A DNA stretch of 64,000 nucleotides, taken from assembly GCA_944380355.1 (NCBI GenBank), contig CALWHJ010000008.1, positions 1 through 64,000 of the forward strand, in the 5' to 3' direction. The position numbers and the translations under genes are program-made. The notes beneath the pieces were generated by a model, which saw only the letters and a program-made list of their open reading frames with translations, was not told the DNA's origin and made no database searches. The DNA is from an uncultured Christensenellaceae bacterium (lineage in GTDB: Bacteria > Bacillota > Clostridia > Christensenellales > UBA3700). This document shows positions 44,360-53,310 of this stretch, in pieces (positions within the stretch are counted from its first letter, which is position 1; the number at the start of each line of letters is the position of its first letter).

Positions 44360-45553
44360 ATGTTGACGTTAGACAAGGTGTATCACGCCTCTTATGTTCT
44401 CAAAGAGGCGATAAGAGAAACGGATATAATTCCCGCTCCCAAGCTTAAGCCCGGTGCGGATATCTACCTCAAGACAGAGAATTTGCAAGTTACAGGCTCA
44501 TTCAAGGTCAGGGGCGCATACTACAGAATATCTCAGCTCAGTGAGGAAGAAAAGAGAAAGGGCGTTATTGCCTGCTCGGCAGGAAACCACGCTCAGGGCG
44601 TCGCTCTCGCGGCTAGAAAAAACGGCATCAAATCTTTGATTTGTCTGCCTGACGGCGCGCCTATATCCAAGGTGGAAGCTACGAGAAGCTATGGTGCTGA
44701 TATTTGTCTTGTTCAGGGCGTATACGATGACGCTTACAACAAAGCTTTGCAGCTTAAAGATGAAAAAGGCTATACCTTTATTCATCCTTTCAACGACGTA
44801 GACGTAATCGCCGGACAGGGTACGATAGGTCTTGAAATACTCAATCAACTCAGTGACGTGGACGCTATCGTAGTGCCTATCGGCGGCGGCGGACTTTGCG
44901 CGGGCGTTGCATTTGCGGCTAAGTCATTAAAACCCGATATAAAGATTTACGGCGTACAGGCAAGCGGTGCTCCCAGTATGTACAAATCTTTCAAGGAGCA
45001 TAAGATAGCAAAAATCGACACCGTGCATACGATTGCAGACGGTATTGCGGTTAAAGAACCCGGTGATTTGACCTATGAACTCATAAGCAAATACGTAGAC
45101 GATATAGTTACCGTCAACGACGACGAAATCTCCGCAGCTATTCTCGCTCTTATCGAACAGCATAAGATGGTCGCAGAGGGCGCGGGCGCGGTTTCCGTAG
45201 CTGCCGCTATGTTCGGCAAGATACCTACGGACGGTAAAAAGGTTTGCTGTATCGTATCGGGCGGTAATATCGACGTTACGATTCTCTCGAGGGTCATAAG
45301 AAGAGGACTTCAGATGAGCGGCCGTAACTATCTGGTTACGCTCGAACTCGTCGATAAACCGGGACAGCTTACGCAAGTTTCGAGCATAATATCCAAGCTC
45401 GGCGGCAACGTAATTTCCATACACCACGAGCGTTCCAACGAGGGCAGCGACGTCAACGGCTGTTTCTTGAGAATACAAATCGAAACGAGAAACTTCGACC
45501 ATATCAATCAAATTAAGAAAGAGCTTACCAGCGCAGGCTTTAAGATTATCTAA
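44360..45553 (+). CDS. ilvA: threonine ammonia-lyase with ACT domain
   Basis: Deaminates threonine to 2-oxobutyrate, the entry to isoleucine. The PLP lysine is in SFKVRGAYY (near residue 50), the phosphate loop in GGGGLCAG, and the C-terminal 75 residues form an ACT domain (LVTLELVDKPGQLTQV). The 397-residue length is like the TdcB/short IlvA type rather than the 500-residue two-ACT form. Operon position suggests a biosynthetic role. Confidence 0.93.
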   Translation: MLTLDKVYHASYVLKEAIRETDIIPAPKLKPGADIYLKTENLQVTGSFKVRGAYYRISQLSEEEKRKGVIACSAGNHAQGVALAARKNGIKSLICLPDGAPISKVEATRSYGADICLVQGVYDDAYNKALQLKDEKGYTFIHPFNDVDVIAGQGTIGLEILNQLSDVDAIVVPIGGGGLCAGVAFAAKSLKPDIKIYGVQASGAPSMYKSFKEHKIAKIDTVHTIADGIAVKEPGDLTYELISKYVDDIVTVNDDEISAAILALIEQHKMVAEGAGAVSVAAAMFGKIPTDGKKVCCIVSGGNIDVTILSRVIRRGLQMSGRNYLVTLELVDKPGQLTQVSSIISKLGGNVISIHHERSNEGSDVNGCFLRIQIETRNFDHINQIKKELTSAGFKII

Positions 45554-45565
45554 CAGGAGGCTAAT

Positions 45566-45937
45566 ATGAAAGTAATCAGCACAGATAAAGCACCTTCCGC
45601 AATCGGACCTTATTCTCAGGCAATCGTCAGCGGAGGTATGGTATACACTTCGGGACAGATAGCTATCAACCCCTCTACGGGCAATATCGAAGGCACTACG
45701 ATAGAAGAGCAGACCGAACAAGTGTGCAAGAATATCGTTGAGCTTTTAAAAGCCAGCGGGACTTCTATCGACAAAGTAGTCAAGACGGTATGTTTTCTTG
45801 CCGATATGAATGATTTTGCAGCTTTCAATGCGGTATATGCGAAGTATTTCGTATCCAAGCCCGCAAGGTCTTGCGTAGCGGTCAAGACTCTTCCCAAAAA
45901 CGTACTCGTAGAGATTGATACGGTTACCGAGGCGTAA
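45566..45937 (+). CDS. ridA: RidA family enamine/imine deaminase
   Basis: RidA hydrolyses reactive enamine/imine intermediates such as 2-aminoacrylate released by PLP dehydratases. The 123-residue protein has APSAIGPYSQA, TSGQIAI and the catalytic Arg in ARSCVAVKTLPK. It starts 12 bases after ilvA behind AGGAGG, so the detoxifying enzyme is coupled with the dehydratase that makes its substrate. Confidence 0.95.
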   Translation: MKVISTDKAPSAIGPYSQAIVSGGMVYTSGQIAINPSTGNIEGTTIEEQTEQVCKNIVELLKASGTSIDKVVKTVCFLADMNDFAAFNAVYAKYFVSKPARSCVAVKTLPKNVLVEIDTVTEA

Positions 45938-45971
45938 GAGTTAAAATTATATTGTTATATATTATAAAAGA

Positions 45972-45994
45972 AGGACGCAAGAGCGTCTTTTTTT
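45972..45994 (+). terminator. terminator of the ilv operon
   Basis: GGACGC/GCGTCT stem (around 45973-45988) with a short loop, followed by seven T, 36 bases past ridA. Confidence 0.8.
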
Positions 45995-46068
45995 ATAATA
46001 TTAAAATGTAAAGTTTACGTAAAATAAGGTTATATAATGTTACATTATAAAGATAAACGTGATAGAAT

Positions 46069-46197
46069 ATGAAAAAGAAGATATTTGGAATGAACATATT
46101 GAATAGAAAAAGCAGTTTACAATTATTGATATATGACGATAATGCAAATTATGCTCATATATGTCATATAAATGGATGGCTAGATTATTATGAATAA
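46069..46197 (+). CDS. possible 42-codon small ORF overlapping the lipoprotein start
   Basis: A short ORF (MKKKIFGMNILNRKSS at its start) runs into the following gene and overlaps it by 8 bases. It lacks a Shine-Dalgarno and resembles no known family. It might couple translation of the lipoprotein, or be chance. Confidence 0.2.
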   Translation: MKKKIFGMNILNRKSSLQLLIYDDNANYAHICHINGWLDYYE

Positions 46198-46894
46198 AAA
46201 AAAGATATTAATTATTACATCATTAGTTATCATCATAACGATTATGACGGTATTTACGTCTTGCGCAAAAATTCAAACGGAAAACAGTACAATCAACATA
46301 GTCGGGACTCATCCGGGGGTAAGTATAGTTTTCGGAAACTTTGATATTGTAAGTCGAAAAAACAGTAATGGTTTGACTATATTTGAAGTTTTGCCTGAAG
46401 ACGCTGACGAATTTAAGCAACTTACGTTCGGGAGCGAGTATTGCGTGGGAGAGTTTACGCTGCACGAGTGTTATAAGTACGACACGGTATTTGCAGAAGG
46501 ATTTCACACAGGCGATATTTGCAAACTGTTTTTCGATGGTGAGGAGTATTGGTTGGGAAGACAAGTCAACGGTAAGTATTTTTATTTTCAATCTATTCCG
46601 TTTGTTTCGCCTATAGTCGAAAATGAAAATGCAGTGCGAGCTATTGGGTTTTTGCCGTCAGTGATTTTTTCTGCCGATATGGAAGGCAAGGAACCGGGTA
46701 TACCGCGCAAGGTTTTGTACGATTGGGAAGAATTGAAGATATTTTTTCCCGAATCTAAGTATGATGACGTACTTAAAAAAATTTATGCAAGATGCTATGA
46801 CTTTTTAAATAGCGTTGAGGGAGTTGTGGAAATTTCTTACGACGAAGAAAATTCGGCTATTACCGTTTCTAACAATTGGGAGGCTGCGAAATGA
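46190..46894 (+). CDS. predicted lipoprotein of unknown function
   Basis: A 234-residue protein with a lipoprotein signal: KKK, a hydrophobic stretch (about residues 6-22) and the lipobox FTSC with Cys25. The rest is hydrophilic with no recognised domain. The stop overlaps the ATG of the next ABC ATPase gene (ATGA), so it belongs to the ABC exporter unit and may be a substrate-recognition or immunity component. That role is inferred from position only. Confidence 0.7.
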   Translation: MNKKKILIITSLVIIITIMTVFTSCAKIQTENSTINIVGTHPGVSIVFGNFDIVSRKNSNGLTIFEVLPEDADEFKQLTFGSEYCVGEFTLHECYKYDTVFAEGFHTGDICKLFFDGEEYWLGRQVNGKYFYFQSIPFVSPIVENENAVRAIGFLPSVIFSADMEGKEPGIPRKVLYDWEELKIFFPESKYDDVLKKIYARCYDFLNSVEGVVEISYDEENSAITVSNNWEAAK

Positions 46895-47763
46895 CCTTTG
46901 TTGCGATTAAAAACTTAAAAAAGCAGTACGGTAAAAATTTAGTGTTGGATATAGAATCCCTTGAGTTGCAAAAGGGGAGAGCATACGGATTTTTCGGGGC
47001 TAACGGCTCGGGAAAGAGCACGCTTTTGAAGTGTCTTACGTCGTTGATAGATTATAAAGGCGAGATTGAGATAGACGGAGTAAATCTCAAAAAAAATCCT
47101 AAACCTCTCGAGAGAATAGGTCTGCTTATCGAAAACCCCGCTTTTTACAACGACCTTACGGGAAGAAAAAATATCGAGTATTTTTGCAAAGACACTTCGA
47201 GTATTGACGAATATGCCGAAATTTTGCAAGTAAAAGACATACTTGATAAAAAGTACAGAACTTATTCTTTGGGTATGCGTCAAAAACTGGGGATATTGCT
47301 TGCGTGCGTAAAAGGCAAAGACCTTATAGTACTTGACGAGCCTTTCAACGGGCTTGACGTAATAAGCGTTGACAACGCTTTAAGACTAATCAATCATTGC
47401 AGAGAAATAGGCGTTACGGTGATACTTACGTCGCATCAGCTCGACGTATCGCAAAAAGCAATCGACAGTATTTATCTTCTCAAAAACTGTCGAATAAAAG
47501 AATTTATTATTCCTGAAAAGAAGAGCGGTGAAAGATTTTTGTTTGAGTTTGCAAACAAAGAAAATGCCGATGCGGCGGAAAAACTTATAGGCTCTTTAGC
47601 TGTCGAATACGAGAGGACGGATAATATCTTCAAGATTAATTCTCAAGGCAAGTTTACTTTCTACGATATGATAGATAAGTTAAAGCCTTGCGAATACATA
47701 AAAGCGGAAGACATTACGAGTGCGGTCAAAGAATTGTATTTGGAAATGGAGAAAAGCGTATGA
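46891..47763 (+). CDS. ABC transporter ATP-binding protein, bacitracin-exporter type
   Basis: A 290-residue ATPase with an intact Walker A FFGANGSGKST, a signature YSLGMRQKLGI, Walker B LIVLDEPFNGLD and H-loop TSHQ. The C-terminal 80 residues are the extension common in BcrA-like peptide or antibiotic exporters. ATG 46891 is chosen because GGAGG lies at 46880-46884; an in-frame TTG upstream is rejected. It is translationally coupled to genes on both sides. Confidence 0.9.
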   Translation: MTFVAIKNLKKQYGKNLVLDIESLELQKGRAYGFFGANGSGKSTLLKCLTSLIDYKGEIEIDGVNLKKNPKPLERIGLLIENPAFYNDLTGRKNIEYFCKDTSSIDEYAEILQVKDILDKKYRTYSLGMRQKLGILLACVKGKDLIVLDEPFNGLDVISVDNALRLINHCREIGVTVILTSHQLDVSQKAIDSIYLLKNCRIKEFIIPEKKSGERFLFEFANKENADAAEKLIGSLAVEYERTDNIFKINSQGKFTFYDMIDKLKPCEYIKAEDITSAVKELYLEMEKSV

Positions 47764-48767
47764 TAAAGAGAGAATATAAGCATTTTTTCACGAGAAAATA
47801 TCTTTTGTTCTTGCTTCCCGTAATTGTTTTTGTCTTCATAAGCGGATATGCATCTCTAACTGCCGATGCGGAAGGGAGCGTATACAGCGATTTTTCCAAC
47901 TATGTTGAGTTTTACGAAAACAGAGAAGAATTGCAGGAGCAATACGATTATTATAAGTCAATGTACGATATGGGCGATATTCAAAACGACGATATGAATA
48001 TCGGGGTAAATAAGGAAGAGACGGCAAAACGCTTGTCCATTTTGAAATTCTGTCTTGACAACAATTTGGAATACGACGGCATTATTGATATTGACCACGT
48101 GGTAGCCTACAGAAAATATACCGAGTTCAATTATCTTTACAACTTCGGCACGGCTTACGTACTGTTTGCAATAGTCGCGTGTATCTTAATAGGCGGATGT
48201 TATCAGTCCGCGGATATGGTCACCAAAACTTCAAAGCTAGTCTATACTACGGGCGAAAAGAGGAACAGAATCATTGACAGAAAATTTTTGGTATCTCTGT
48301 CCGGATTGCTCGCAGTTACCGTAGTTTATTACATATTGATTGCGCTCTTTTCTTTGCAGTTTTCCGAGTTTACGCCTAAGTATTTGTTATACTTTGTCAA
48401 CGGGAAATTGCAGGTAATGAACTATTTCGGCTACTTTACTGCGATGCTGTTTTCTCAGCTGCTTATGGTGGTGTGCACGTATACTTTTATGTACTATTTT
48501 TCCGTAGCAGTCAAAAACATTATAGCCAGTATTTGTACGTTCTTTGTTATATTTGTAATAAGTTTGTTTACCAATGCGGTTATCAACTCACCCGATGCGG
48601 TTAATTTTATAGGCTTTCTGCGAATGGGGTATATGAGCTTTGTAAATGTGACAAATACAACGTTTGAGATTAAATATTGTCTTTACTTTATACCTATTAT
48701 TGCGGGTATTGCGATTATGGTGACAATATCAAAAATAATTTCATCAAAAGCAGATTACAGCAGATAA
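47760..48767 (+). CDS. ABC transporter permease
   Basis: A 335-residue membrane protein with one N-terminal helix (about 17-38), a long extracytoplasmic loop of about 100 residues rich in Tyr, Glu and Asp, then five helices. This is the layout of ABC-2 type permeases in BcrB/bacteriocin exporters. It starts inside the ATPase stop (ATGA). With the lipoprotein it forms a three-gene exporter whose substrate is unknown. Confidence 0.8.
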   Translation: MIKREYKHFFTRKYLLFLLPVIVFVFISGYASLTADAEGSVYSDFSNYVEFYENREELQEQYDYYKSMYDMGDIQNDDMNIGVNKEETAKRLSILKFCLDNNLEYDGIIDIDHVVAYRKYTEFNYLYNFGTAYVLFAIVACILIGGCYQSADMVTKTSKLVYTTGEKRNRIIDRKFLVSLSGLLAVTVVYYILIALFSLQFSEFTPKYLLYFVNGKLQVMNYFGYFTAMLFSQLLMVVCTYTFMYYFSVAVKNIIASICTFFVIFVISLFTNAVINSPDAVNFIGFLRMGYMSFVNVTNTTFEIKYCLYFIPIIAGIAIMVTISKIISSKADYSR

Positions 48768-48806
48768 AGATATATGTCCGAATGATTTGTATCAGCAATT
48801 ATATAA

Positions 48807-48836
48807 ACCGACCGCCGTCCAAGCGGTCGGTTTTTA
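48807..48836 (+). terminator. terminator of the ABC exporter unit
   Basis: Perfect 9-bp stem ACCGACCGC/GCGGTCGGT (48807-48815 with 48823-48831) followed by TTTTT. Confidence 0.9.
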
Positions 48837-49050
48837 TTGCGACAAACACTCTTTACGTATCTTTTCTTGCAAAATATAAGGTGTGTAAATTCATTTATAT
48901 GGATATTAAGGTGAGTGCGCGTTGAAGCTATGCGCGTCAATCGTTATATAAGCAGTCACGTGATTATCTCAAGCACATTCAGTATATAGCATAGCCTAAT
49001 CATCGAATATAAAAGTCGGATAGTACATCAGTAAAAACAGTACAGTTGTC

Positions 49051-49079
49051 AAAAAAAACGGAGCACTTTCGTGCTCCGT
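49051..49079 (-). terminator. terminator of the MMPL gene
   Basis: CGGAGCAC/GTGCTCCG stem (49059-49066 with 49071-49078), TTTC loop on the plus strand, and an eight-base A run that reads as T on the minus strand. Confidence 0.9.
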
Positions 49080-49098
49080 AATTCAATATCGCAAGATA

Positions 49099-51870
49099 TT
49101 ATTTCTTTTTGCTTTTGCGGGTTTTCTTGGGCTTTTCGTCTACGGCATTGTCAATCACGATTCCCTGATTGTCTTCGGGAGTGTCGGTTGTTACGCCTTT
49201 GACGTCTATAGAGTCGATTTCCGCTTGCTTTGCGTTGTCATCGTCTACTATCTGTGCCTCTTGAATTTCGCCTTCTGCAAGGGCATATTCTACCTCTACT
49301 GGCGTGCCGTCCTCATTGTAGAATTGAGGATTGTAGTCGAGTCTGCCTTCGTCGGGATCGCCCTTGCCCTTCTTGATGCTCGAACGGCGCATCACCCTTT
49401 CTCTCAAAGAGAGTATTGCGGGGAGCAGGGTAAATACGAATACGTAGCTCATTGTCGTGCCCGTAGCGATAAGCTGAGTTATCTGCGCTACGATGATGTT
49501 GCTAGTGATGAGGTTTACGCATACGCATACGCCTATGAGGATGAATGCCGAGGTGGTTACGCTGGGAGCGGCACGGTTGATAGCGTTTTGTACCGCGCGT
49601 ACCGATTTGACGCCCGCTTTCTTTTCTTCCATATACTTACTCGTAAGCATAATCGCGTAGTCGACGGTTGCTCCGAGTTCGATTGCCGTAACGATGAGGT
49701 ATGCTACGAAATTGATTTTGCTTGCGATTCCCAACAGATTACCGAAGTATAAGAATGAGAGGTTGATCCATATACCCGACTCGATTACGAGCAAGAGTAT
49801 GAGGGACAGCTTGAAGTTCTTGAAGGTAAAGAGCAGTATGATAAATACTATTGCTGCCGACAGCAAGCTTACGAGCAAGAAGTCGCCGGGAGTTACCTGA
49901 TTGAGTTCGTATGCGCCTTGTGCAAGACCCGTAACGTATACGCCGTAATTCGTGGAATTGTTCATAATGTTTTCCTTGAAGTTTGCGAGAGCGTTAGCAT
50001 ACTGAGTGGAGTCTTCGCCGTATTGCTCCTTAGCCGCGAGAGCGAGCATATAAGGGTCGTTTGCGTTTTCAGAATCGTACAGACCGAAGTTTTCTACGGC
50101 AAGTGCCTTAATCTCTTTTAGCGCGTTGTAAGTATAGTCAGTCTCAATCATATTCGCATAATCGCCGTCTTCGTTGAGGTTGCTGAGATTGATTGTGTAG
50201 AGCATATACTTGGTGACGTTTCCGTCCTTAGAAGTTGCGTTAGAGATAAAGCTTGCGTGCAACTGAGTGTATATTACGTCTTTAGAAGAGAGGGATTCGA
50301 TAGTGTCGAAGTCTTCTCTCGATAGGAGAGTGGTCAGCGAGAATACCTCTATAACGTGGTTTACTGTGTCAGAAGTTTGCGCAACGCCGTTTTCGTCATA
50401 CTTGATATTGCCGTCCTCGTCCAGGATGTAGCCGACTTTCTTGAGTTTTTCGACAAACTCGTAATGCTGACCTATCGTGTCCGCACCCTCGTAAGGTACC
50501 ATCAGAATAGCCTGATTGTTGAGGACAAGCGTCTGAGATTCGGGCATCGTGGGGTTGGGATTTTCCGCTGTCGTTGAGATATAGTTAAGAGGTACGTGGA
50601 GCTGGAAGTATGCACAGGGAAGTGCAAGTCCGAGTATGAGTACCGTTACAATAATAGCAAGAGCGGGTTTTGTAATAGTCTTCGATACAAACTTAAGCTG
50701 AGGTTCAATCTTCCATTTGTGTTCGGTCTTCTTGATTGCTTTGCTGAAGATGAGAATGAGAATAGGCTGGAGGAAGATTACCGCGAGCAGGGTGAGAATA
50801 ACGCCCTTAGCGAGTACAAATCCCAAGTCGTAACCTATACCGTAATCCATAAAGAACAATGCTACAAAACCGCCGACCGTAGTAAGCATACTTGCCGATA
50901 TGGCAGATATTGTCTTAGGCAGAGCAGAGATAAGCGCGTCTTTAGGTTGGGGATGAAGTTTGAGTTCCTCGTAGTAAGTATGCATCAGGAATATCGAATA
51001 GTCCATCGCGATTGCGAGCTGGAGTATCGTAGCGCACGAAGAGGTAATCGAAGAGATAGTACCTACGGGGTGCGAACCTGCGATTACGTTGGAGCCCATA
51101 TTGAGAAGTATGGATATACCCAGCGTAGCGAGGAATATAAGAGGCTCGAAATAGCTGTGCGTAGTGAGCAACAAAATTACAAAACAAATCAACACAGCTG
51201 CGATAAAGAACTTAGGCATATCGCCGAGCGAAGACTGCAACATCGTACGTGCGTTTTGCGCAGTACCGCCTACGTAATACCATTCGGATGCGTTGGCAGG
51301 ACCTTGAGCGTCGCCGTTTGCTTGAAGTTTAGCGATTTGTTTGCTGAATACGTCGTCGATTTTGTTGAGTGCAGCAATCGTTTCGTCATCGCCGCCGGCA
51401 GTCTTGAAGTAGATAGAGATTATGTAAGTTTCTACGTCTTTCGTAATCTTTTCGCCGTCTGCGGTAGTAAACGTTACGTTTGTTGTCTTGACGAATTTTT
51501 CTCTTGCGTTTGCCTGAGTAGCTTCGTAGTCAATTTCGTCAATCATACTCAAATCGTCGAAAGTGCCTACCCAAACAAATTTAGTGGCATACTTGCTTAT
51601 CGACGGTTCGGCTTGCAGTGCGCGCACCAGTGTAGCCACTTGTTTTTGCGAGAGATAGGAAACTGCTACGTTGCAGTCACCGATGATGTTGTACTCGTTT
51701 TCCAGAATGGATTTTGCCACTATAGTGTCGGTATCGTCTGCAAGATACGCGATGAGGTCGCTTTCCTTGTCGACAAAGAAATTACCTACGACTGCCAGTA
51801 CGAGAAGTACGGCAAAAACCACTACGATAGCGACTTTGTGAGACATAATCCACTTAGATAATTTAATCAT
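49099..51870 (-). CDS. MMPL/RND-family transporter
   Basis: A 923-residue RND-superfamily membrane protein with the two-fold MMPL layout: a first helix (about 10-30), a large extracytoplasmic domain, five helices with the characteristic DYSIFLMH motif, a second extracytoplasmic domain, and a second helix set with DYAIMLTSKYMEE. The C-terminal 110 residues are charged and cytoplasmic, ending in a Lys-rich KKTRKSKKK. Such proteins export lipids or hydrophobic compounds; the substrate is unknown. It is monocistronic with its own promoter, a palindromic operator and a terminator. AGGAGAGG precedes the ATG. Confidence 0.9.
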   Translation of the reverse strand: MIKLSKWIMSHKVAIVVVFAVLLVLAVVGNFFVDKESDLIAYLADDTDTIVAKSILENEYNIIGDCNVAVSYLSQKQVATLVRALQAEPSISKYATKFVWVGTFDDLSMIDEIDYEATQANAREKFVKTTNVTFTTADGEKITKDVETYIISIYFKTAGGDDETIAALNKIDDVFSKQIAKLQANGDAQGPANASEWYYVGGTAQNARTMLQSSLGDMPKFFIAAVLICFVILLLTTHSYFEPLIFLATLGISILLNMGSNVIAGSHPVGTISSITSSCATILQLAIAMDYSIFLMHTYYEELKLHPQPKDALISALPKTISAISASMLTTVGGFVALFFMDYGIGYDLGFVLAKGVILTLLAVIFLQPILILIFSKAIKKTEHKWKIEPQLKFVSKTITKPALAIIVTVLILGLALPCAYFQLHVPLNYISTTAENPNPTMPESQTLVLNNQAILMVPYEGADTIGQHYEFVEKLKKVGYILDEDGNIKYDENGVAQTSDTVNHVIEVFSLTTLLSREDFDTIESLSSKDVIYTQLHASFISNATSKDGNVTKYMLYTINLSNLNEDGDYANMIETDYTYNALKEIKALAVENFGLYDSENANDPYMLALAAKEQYGEDSTQYANALANFKENIMNNSTNYGVYVTGLAQGAYELNQVTPGDFLLVSLLSAAIVFIILLFTFKNFKLSLILLLVIESGIWINLSFLYFGNLLGIASKINFVAYLIVTAIELGATVDYAIMLTSKYMEEKKAGVKSVRAVQNAINRAAPSVTTSAFILIGVCVCVNLITSNIIVAQITQLIATGTTMSYVFVFTLLPAILSLRERVMRRSSIKKGKGDPDEGRLDYNPQFYNEDGTPVEVEYALAEGEIQEAQIVDDDNAKQAEIDSIDVKGVTTDTPEDNQGIVIDNAVDEKPKKTRKSKKK

Positions 51871-51882
51871 AGAGCCTCTCCT

Positions 51883-51904
51883 TATTATTAGTCCACTAAT
51901 AATA
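51883..51904. promoter_or_regulatory. palindromic operator of the MMPL gene
   Basis: A perfect 22-base inverted repeat with arms TATTATTAGT and ACTAATAATA around CC. It lies between the -10 box and the ribosome binding site, so a bound dimer would block transcription start. The TAGT-CC-ACTA core is typical of MarR- or TetR-type operators. No such regulator gene is adjacent. Confidence 0.65.
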
Positions 51905-51929
51905 TAACAAAATAATACATTTTTATCAA
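51901..51929 (-). promoter_or_regulatory. promoter of the MMPL gene
   Basis: On the minus strand, TTGATA (51924-51929), 17 bases, TATATT (51901-51906), overlapping the palindromic operator by four bases. Confidence 0.7.
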
Positions 51930-52354
51930 ATATATCAAAGTAAAAAATTTCTTAAAAACTATACAAAAATTTATACAAGTGTCGGACTTTGTGAAAACCG
52001 CGATAATTTACTTGTAAAATTGCCTTAAAAATAATTTATAATTATCCACATTTAACTTTTAAAGACTGAGTACGGTATGTTCTTCGCGACATTATCATAG
52101 GGTTTTTAAAATCGTAAAATTAGAAGAAAAGACTATGTCTTTTATTTCTAGAGACTCTTTTAATTTGTTAGCACGAACTCTCAATTAAACTCGTTTTTTA
52201 AATTAAAACGCTTCGGCACTCAAAACACTTGCTAACAAGGGGAAAACAAGTTTGATAATTGATATAATAAATTGATTTATATTAAATCAGTTGTAAATAA
52301 TATAAATATCAATACTCTTTGTCAAAATTATAGCAAAATTTAACTCAAAATATT

Positions 52355-52383
52355 TTGCAAAAGGTCTTTTGTGTTGATATAAT
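52355..52383 (+). promoter_or_regulatory. promoter of the TIM-barrel gene, leaderless type
   Basis: TTGCAA (52355-52360), 17 bases, TATAAT (52378-52383). The ATG follows only 6 bases after the -10 box, at the expected +1. Confidence 0.75.
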
Positions 52384-52389
52384 ACTATT

Positions 52390-53199
52390 ATGCAAATCGG
52401 AGTTTCAACGGCAACGTATTTTACGAGAAAGTATACCGAAGAGGCGATAGTGCCCATAGCTAAGCTGGGCGCGGACGTCTGCGAAGTGTTTTTTGCTACA
52501 CACAGCGAATATACCGAACAATTCGGCAAAATAATAAATTCCGAGCTTGAAAAAGCTCAACGCTTCGCTCCTCTCAAAGTGCATTCCGTTCACGCGCTTA
52601 CCAACCAGTTTGAGCCCGAACTCTTTTCGCTGAATTCCAGAGCATATGCCGACGCAATGGATACTTTCAAAAACGTGTGTAACGTAGCTAAGGTCATAGG
52701 AGCATCTTACTATACCTTTCACGGCGCGACTATGCTCAAGCGCACTACCTACAACTACAATTATCCGCTGATTGCCGAGAGAGTAAATATTCTGTGCGAA
52801 ACGGCAAGAAAATACGGAGTTGAGTTTTGCTACGAAAACGTGCACTGGGCATATTTTTGCAATCCCGATTACTTCAGGACGCTCAAAGACCTTTGCCCTG
52901 ACTTAGGATGCGTACTCGATATCAAACAGGCAATGCAATCCCGCATAGATTACGAAGAGTATCTTAAGGTTATGCAGGGAAGACTGAGGACGGTACACCT
53001 TTGCGACTACACAGAGGACGGTAAACTCGCTATACCGGGACGCGGCATATTCGATTTTGTGACTTTGTTCAAGAAGCTTGCAGATTACGGATATGACGGA
53101 GTATGTCTTATGGAAGTATATGCCAAGGACTATAAGGACGATAACGATTTGCAAGAGGCTTTCGATTACCTCAAAGACTGTCTTGAACGTGCAAAATAA
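52390..53199 (+). CDS. sugar phosphate isomerase/epimerase-like TIM barrel
   Basis: A 269-residue protein of the xylose isomerase-like/AP endonuclease 2 superfamily. It has a barrel with metal-site candidates: Glu in CYENVHW, Asp in CVLDIKQA, His in VHLCDYT and Glu in LMEVYA. Members include IolE-, IolI- and hydroxypyruvate-isomerase-like enzymes; the substrate is not defined. There is no Shine-Dalgarno, consistent with a leaderless transcript. It lies upstream of pgi, 111 bases away, suggesting a sugar-metabolism setting. Confidence 0.85.
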   Translation: MQIGVSTATYFTRKYTEEAIVPIAKLGADVCEVFFATHSEYTEQFGKIINSELEKAQRFAPLKVHSVHALTNQFEPELFSLNSRAYADAMDTFKNVCNVAKVIGASYYTFHGATMLKRTTYNYNYPLIAERVNILCETARKYGVEFCYENVHWAYFCNPDYFRTLKDLCPDLGCVLDIKQAMQSRIDYEEYLKVMQGRLRTVHLCDYTEDGKLAIPGRGIFDFVTLFKKLADYGYDGVCLMEVYAKDYKDDNDLQEAFDYLKDCLERAK

Positions 53200-53310
53200 T
53201 TGCCTTTGATTAGGACGGATTTTATTAAAGACTGTATCGCGTGTTTTGTATTTGCAGAAGAAACATAAATAAGGATAAAAACAGACCTTTCGGTCAATAG
53301 GAGATATAAT

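Larger units (their letters stand above)
48768..49098. other. convergent intergenic region
   Basis: About 330 bases between the convergent permease gene and the MMPL gene, bounded by one terminator for each strand. Nothing else was recognised between the two hairpins. Confidence 0.6.
51871..52389. other. divergent intergenic region with regulatory sites
   Basis: About 520 AT-rich bases between the divergent MMPL and TIM-barrel genes. It holds the MMPL promoter and operator at its left and the TIM-barrel promoter at its right; the middle 400 bases show no gene and no recognised structure. Confidence 0.6.

Noticed and set aside
48677..48925. 82-codon ORF across the end of the permease gene
   Set aside because: Overlaps the permease and its terminator; no start signal.
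50596..51861. 421-codon plus-strand ORF opposite the MMPL gene
   Set aside because: Antisense shadow of a clear MMPL coding frame; Cys/Arg/Tyr-rich translation without domains.
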